46,070 nucleotides of DNA from an uncultured Clostridia bacterium (GTDB taxonomy: Bacteria > Bacillota > Clostridia > Oscillospirales > Acutalibacteraceae): positions 1 through 46,070 of the forward strand of contig CAMHAH010000024.1 in assembly GCA_946183365.1 (NCBI GenBank). The letters are read 5' to 3'. Positions 43,840 through 46,070 of this stretch are shown piece by piece. How positions within the stretch are numbered: the stretch's first letter is position 1; each line of letters opens with the position of its first letter. The notes beneath the pieces were generated by a model. It ran no database searches. It saw nothing but the letters and a program-made list of their open reading frames with translations, and was not told the origin of the DNA. Made by a program: the position numbers and the translations under genes.

Positions 43840-45495
43840 ATGATCACATTACCGGATTGCAGGAATAAAAAAACATCTGAACTCAAAGATAAGGCATACA
43901 AAACGGTATACTGCCTTTATCGTGTATCTACAAAGGGTCAGGTGGACCATGATGATATACCGATGCAAAGGCAAGCATGCCGAGAGTTCGCTGAACATCA
44001 GGACGGCTGGGTAATCAAAAAGGAGTTCCTTGAAAAAGGAATCTCAGGATACAAAGTGAGTGCCGAGGACCGTGATAAGATTCAGGAACTCAAAGTAGCA
44101 GCTGAAAGACATGAGTTTGACGTGCTTCTCGTATTCATGTTTGACCGCTTAGGCAGAAGAGATGACGAAACCCCGTTCGTTCTGAGATGGTTCACAGAAA
44201 ACGGAATCGAGGTCTGGTCAGTCAAAGAGGGTCAGCAAAAGTTCGAAAGCTCAGTAGACCACCTTGTAAACTACATGAGATTCTGGTCAGCCAAAACCGA
44301 AAGCCAAAAAACCTCGGTCAGAGTGAAAACTCGTCTCAACCAAATGACCGAACAAGGAAAGTACACAGGCGGAGCACCGCCCTTCGGTTACAGAACCGTC
44401 AATAGCGGAGAGGTTAACAAAAAAGGTCGAGAGCTAAAGAAACTGGAAGCCATCCCTGCCGAAGCAGAGATCGTTAAGCTGATATTCGAGAAGACGATCC
44501 ACGAAGGAACAGGCTCATATGTCATGGCAGGAATTGTCAACAATCTTGGAGTCCGAACCCACAAAGGTGCAAAATTCCAAAGCAACACGATCAATGCGAT
44601 ATTGAGAAATCCGATTTACTGCGGATACTTCGTCAAAGGCGGTGTGATGTCGCCGAGAGTCGAAGAGTTACAGATGATCGACGACAGTGTATACAATGAG
44701 GCCCAGAGAATCCTTGACGGAAGATCGTATAAGAAAAAGGACAAAGAAAGTGTGGCACGGTACAGTAAGGCAACAGCTCTCCTGTCTGGTAACTTGTATT
44801 GTGCATGCTGCGGTTCCAGAATGAACGTCTCCAGTCATGTGGATACATATAAGACGGCCGATGGAGAAAAGCACAAGTCAAATGTACGAACTGTCAGATA
44901 CATGTGTGCAGGAAAAGCAATGAAGCGAAACAACTGCTCCGGACAGGGAACGTACACAGCCCGTTATGTCGACGATATCGTAAAGGAATTCATGCGCGAT
45001 TGCTTTGCGAAGATCAATGCGACACCGAAAGATGTCGCACTCGAAGCAAACTATAAATCCTTGCTTGCTAAAGTTCGCAGAGAGATTCGTCAGCAGGAAA
45101 TAGAAATCGAGTCGCTTACTGAGCAACAAAATTATCTGAGCAGGGAAATCCCCTTGGCATTAATGGGGAAGAGCATACTCAAACCTGAGGACATTGCACA
45201 GTCTATGGAAGACGTCAAAAGTGCGATTAATGATGCTTTAGATAACCTTGGTCAGATGAAAGCCAGAGAACTTAACATTAAAAAGGAATTCAGTGAGCTT
45301 GATTCGAAATATGCTGAGTTCGTGGGTTGGGCAAATCAGTTTGAGACAGCTTCACTTGAAGTTCAGCGAATGATAGTCAATAAAATGGTCAAAGAGATTA
45401 GCATCGGCAAGGGTATCGATGGTGAATATGAAGTAAAGATTCTTTTGAGAGGAACCTATAATCAATTCATCAATCCCGAATATGCTGTTGCTTGA
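43840..45495 (+). CDS. large serine recombinase
   Basis: A 551-residue site-specific recombinase. The catalytic domain begins YCLYRVSTKGQ with the nucleophile at Ser30 and includes FDRLGRRDDETPF. A recombinase domain follows (GGAPPFGYRTVNSGEVNKKG, about residues 185-280). A zinc ribbon has CACC near residue 321 and a last Cys near 366. A coiled-coil stretch (about 405-490) follows, as in serine integrases. The ATG at 43840 follows GAAAGGATG. It would integrate and excise the element. Its gene end abuts the promoter of tRNA-Asn, consistent with being at the right border of an integrated element. Confidence 0.93.
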   Translation: MITLPDCRNKKTSELKDKAYKTVYCLYRVSTKGQVDHDDIPMQRQACREFAEHQDGWVIKKEFLEKGISGYKVSAEDRDKIQELKVAAERHEFDVLLVFMFDRLGRRDDETPFVLRWFTENGIEVWSVKEGQQKFESSVDHLVNYMRFWSAKTESQKTSVRVKTRLNQMTEQGKYTGGAPPFGYRTVNSGEVNKKGRELKKLEAIPAEAEIVKLIFEKTIHEGTGSYVMAGIVNNLGVRTHKGAKFQSNTINAILRNPIYCGYFVKGGVMSPRVEELQMIDDSVYNEAQRILDGRSYKKKDKESVARYSKATALLSGNLYCACCGSRMNVSSHVDTYKTADGEKHKSNVRTVRYMCAGKAMKRNNCSGQGTYTARYVDDIVKEFMRDCFAKINATPKDVALEANYKSLLAKVRREIRQQEIEIESLTEQQNYLSREIPLALMGKSILKPEDIAQSMEDVKSAINDALDNLGQMKARELNIKKEFSELDSKYAEFVGWANQFETASLEVQRMIVNKMVKEISIGKGIDGEYEVKILLRGTYNQFINPEYAVA

Positions 45496-45521
45496 CAGAA
45501 ACGTGTTATACAATATATAAT
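45492..45521 (+). promoter_or_regulatory. promoter for tRNA-Asn and 5S rRNA
   Basis: TTGACA (45492-45497) and TATAAT (45516-45521) are spaced by 18 bases. The -35 overlaps the recombinase stop codon, so the tRNA promoter lies at the very end of the element sequence. It should drive tRNA-Asn and the 5S gene. Confidence 0.75.
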
Positions 45522-45573
45522 GAACTCGCGTTATCAACGAAAAAGAAGAATTAGGCTCTTTCAACATGGATCG

Positions 45574-45680
45574 TCCTCCATAGCTCGGACGGTTGCAAAA
45601 AAGTGCTTCGAAACGCTGTATGCGAGAGCACTCGGCTGTTAACCGAGTTGTCGTTGGTTCGAGTCCAACTGGGGGAGCCA
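45574..45680 (+). tRNA. trnN: tRNA-Asn (GTT) with a D-loop enlarged by about 30 bases
   Basis: Acceptor stem TCCTCCA (45574-45580) pairs with TGGGGGA (45670-45676), with one T-G pair. The anticodon stem CTCGG/CCGAG encloses CTGTTAA with anticodon GTT at 45638-45640. The T-stem GTTGG/CCAAC flanks TTCGAGT, and CCA is encoded at 45678-45680. D-stem GCTC/GAGC (45583-45586, 45626-45629) encloses a 39-base loop instead of the usual 8-10. If about 30 bases near 45595-45624 are removed, a normal D-loop remains. The gene is therefore possibly disrupted, or a recombination junction. Confidence 0.8.
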
Positions 45681-45700
45681 AAAGAATACTCACTATCAAC

Positions 45701-45818
<118 letters not shown>

Positions 45819-45843
45819 TCAGATAGTGAGTATTTCTTTATGT

Positions 45844-45862
45844 AAAACTGCTTTGCGGTTTT
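45844..45862 (+). terminator. terminator after 5S rRNA
   Basis: AAAACTGC (45844-45851) pairs with GCGGTTTT (45855-45862) through a TTT loop with one T-G pair; the T-run is part of the stem. It is a typical short terminator at the end of the tRNA-5S transcript. Confidence 0.7.
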
Positions 45863-45920
45863 ATGAACCATATTCATGCGTGCCTTATGTGTTTATGGTA
45901 TGGAGGATTATAAAGGAAGA

Positions 45921-45947
45921 ACTTGTTGCACGGCAAGTCTTTTTTTG
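45921..45947 (+). terminator. second intrinsic terminator
   Basis: ACTTG (45921-45925) pairs with CAAGT (45934-45938), followed by CTTTTTTT. It lies just before the next promoter and separates the tRNA/5S unit from the following gene. Confidence 0.65.
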
Positions 45948-45950
45948 TTG

Positions 45951-45979
45951 TTGAAAAATCATTAATTATAAAATATAAT
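45951..45979 (+). promoter_or_regulatory. sigma-A-type promoter for the gene at the right edge
   Basis: TTGAAA (45951-45956) and TATAAT (45974-45979) with 17 bases between them. Transcription would begin near 45986 and read the gene at 46032. Confidence 0.75.
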
Positions 45980-46031
45980 ACTTATAACAGACAAGCAGGA
46001 CTTGTCCGGACAGACTATGGAGGCCTTTGGC

Positions 46032-46070
46032 ATGGGAAAAGATTTATCTAAAATGACATTGGAAGAGTTA
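46032..46070 (+). CDS. start of a GrpB-family-like gene (partial, runs off the window)
   Basis: Only 13 codons are visible: MGKDLSKMTLEEL. The ATG follows GGAGG by about 10 bases. This opening resembles GrpB-family proteins, which often start MGK-x-L-x-x-MTLEELW. The identification rests on these few residues and context, so it is tentative. Confidence 0.5.
   Translation, partial: MGKDLSKMTLEEL

Overview
The window looks like part of a low- to mid-GC Bacillota genome, probably a gut clostridium of the Oscillospiraceae/Ruminococcaceae type. The basis is strong AGGAGG-type ribosome binding sites, the style of the 5S rRNA and tRNA-Asn genes near the right end, a GrpB-like gene start, and a Tn916/Tn1549-style accessory module with a DUF3789 protein and a large serine recombinase. 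The genus is not proven. Nearly all genes are on the + strand.

Layout. (1) 80-2875: a DEAD/DEAH-type helicase with six helicase-associated repeats, plus a small unknown protein. (2) 2902-35570: a large surface-polysaccharide locus. It holds an initiating sugar-phosphate transferase, about ten glycosyltransferases, a Wzy/ligase-like polymerase, two hexapeptide acetyltransferases, a Wzm/Wzt ABC exporter, two LicD phosphotransferases (one frameshifted), a phosphonate pathway, the CapE/CapG/CapF set for UDP-N-acetyl-L-fucosamine, VanZ, an NTP_transf_5 protein, a GtrII-like membrane protein and two acyltransferase-3 proteins. (3) 35602-45495: an accessory or mobile-element module with DUF4365, ImmA/IrrE, a sigma-like regulator, MazF, a block of unrecognised genes, KptA, DUF3789 and the large serine recombinase. 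Several strongly structured non-coding stretches lie between these genes. (4) 45492-46070: tRNA-Asn with an enlarged D-loop, 5S rRNA, terminators, and the first codons of a GrpB-like gene.

How the genes work together. The locus appears to build a glycan containing N-acetyl-L-fucosamine (CapE, CapF, CapG). It also appears to decorate that glycan with a phosphonate. A 669-residue protein fuses a LicC-like nucleotidyltransferase, a TagD-like cytidylyltransferase and a PEP mutase. It is followed by an iron-type alcohol dehydrogenase and a phosphonopyruvate decarboxylase, with no aminotransferase. This set predicts 2-hydroxyethylphosphonate, its CMP activation, and transfer by LicD.

The most unusual feature is a pair of membrane glycan-modifying genes (GtrII-like and acyltransferase-3) that each carry a GACA tetranucleotide tract at the 5' end of the reading frame, with 12 and 9 copies. 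Because 4 is not a multiple of 3, copy-number change would switch the frame, as in known contingency genes. A relic of a third such leader, fragments of a glycosyltransferase, and a duplicated 3' end of the NTP_transf_5 gene show that the 27343-31998 interval is a recombining insert in an older arrangement. AT-rich cassettes alternate with visibly GC-richer core genes throughout.
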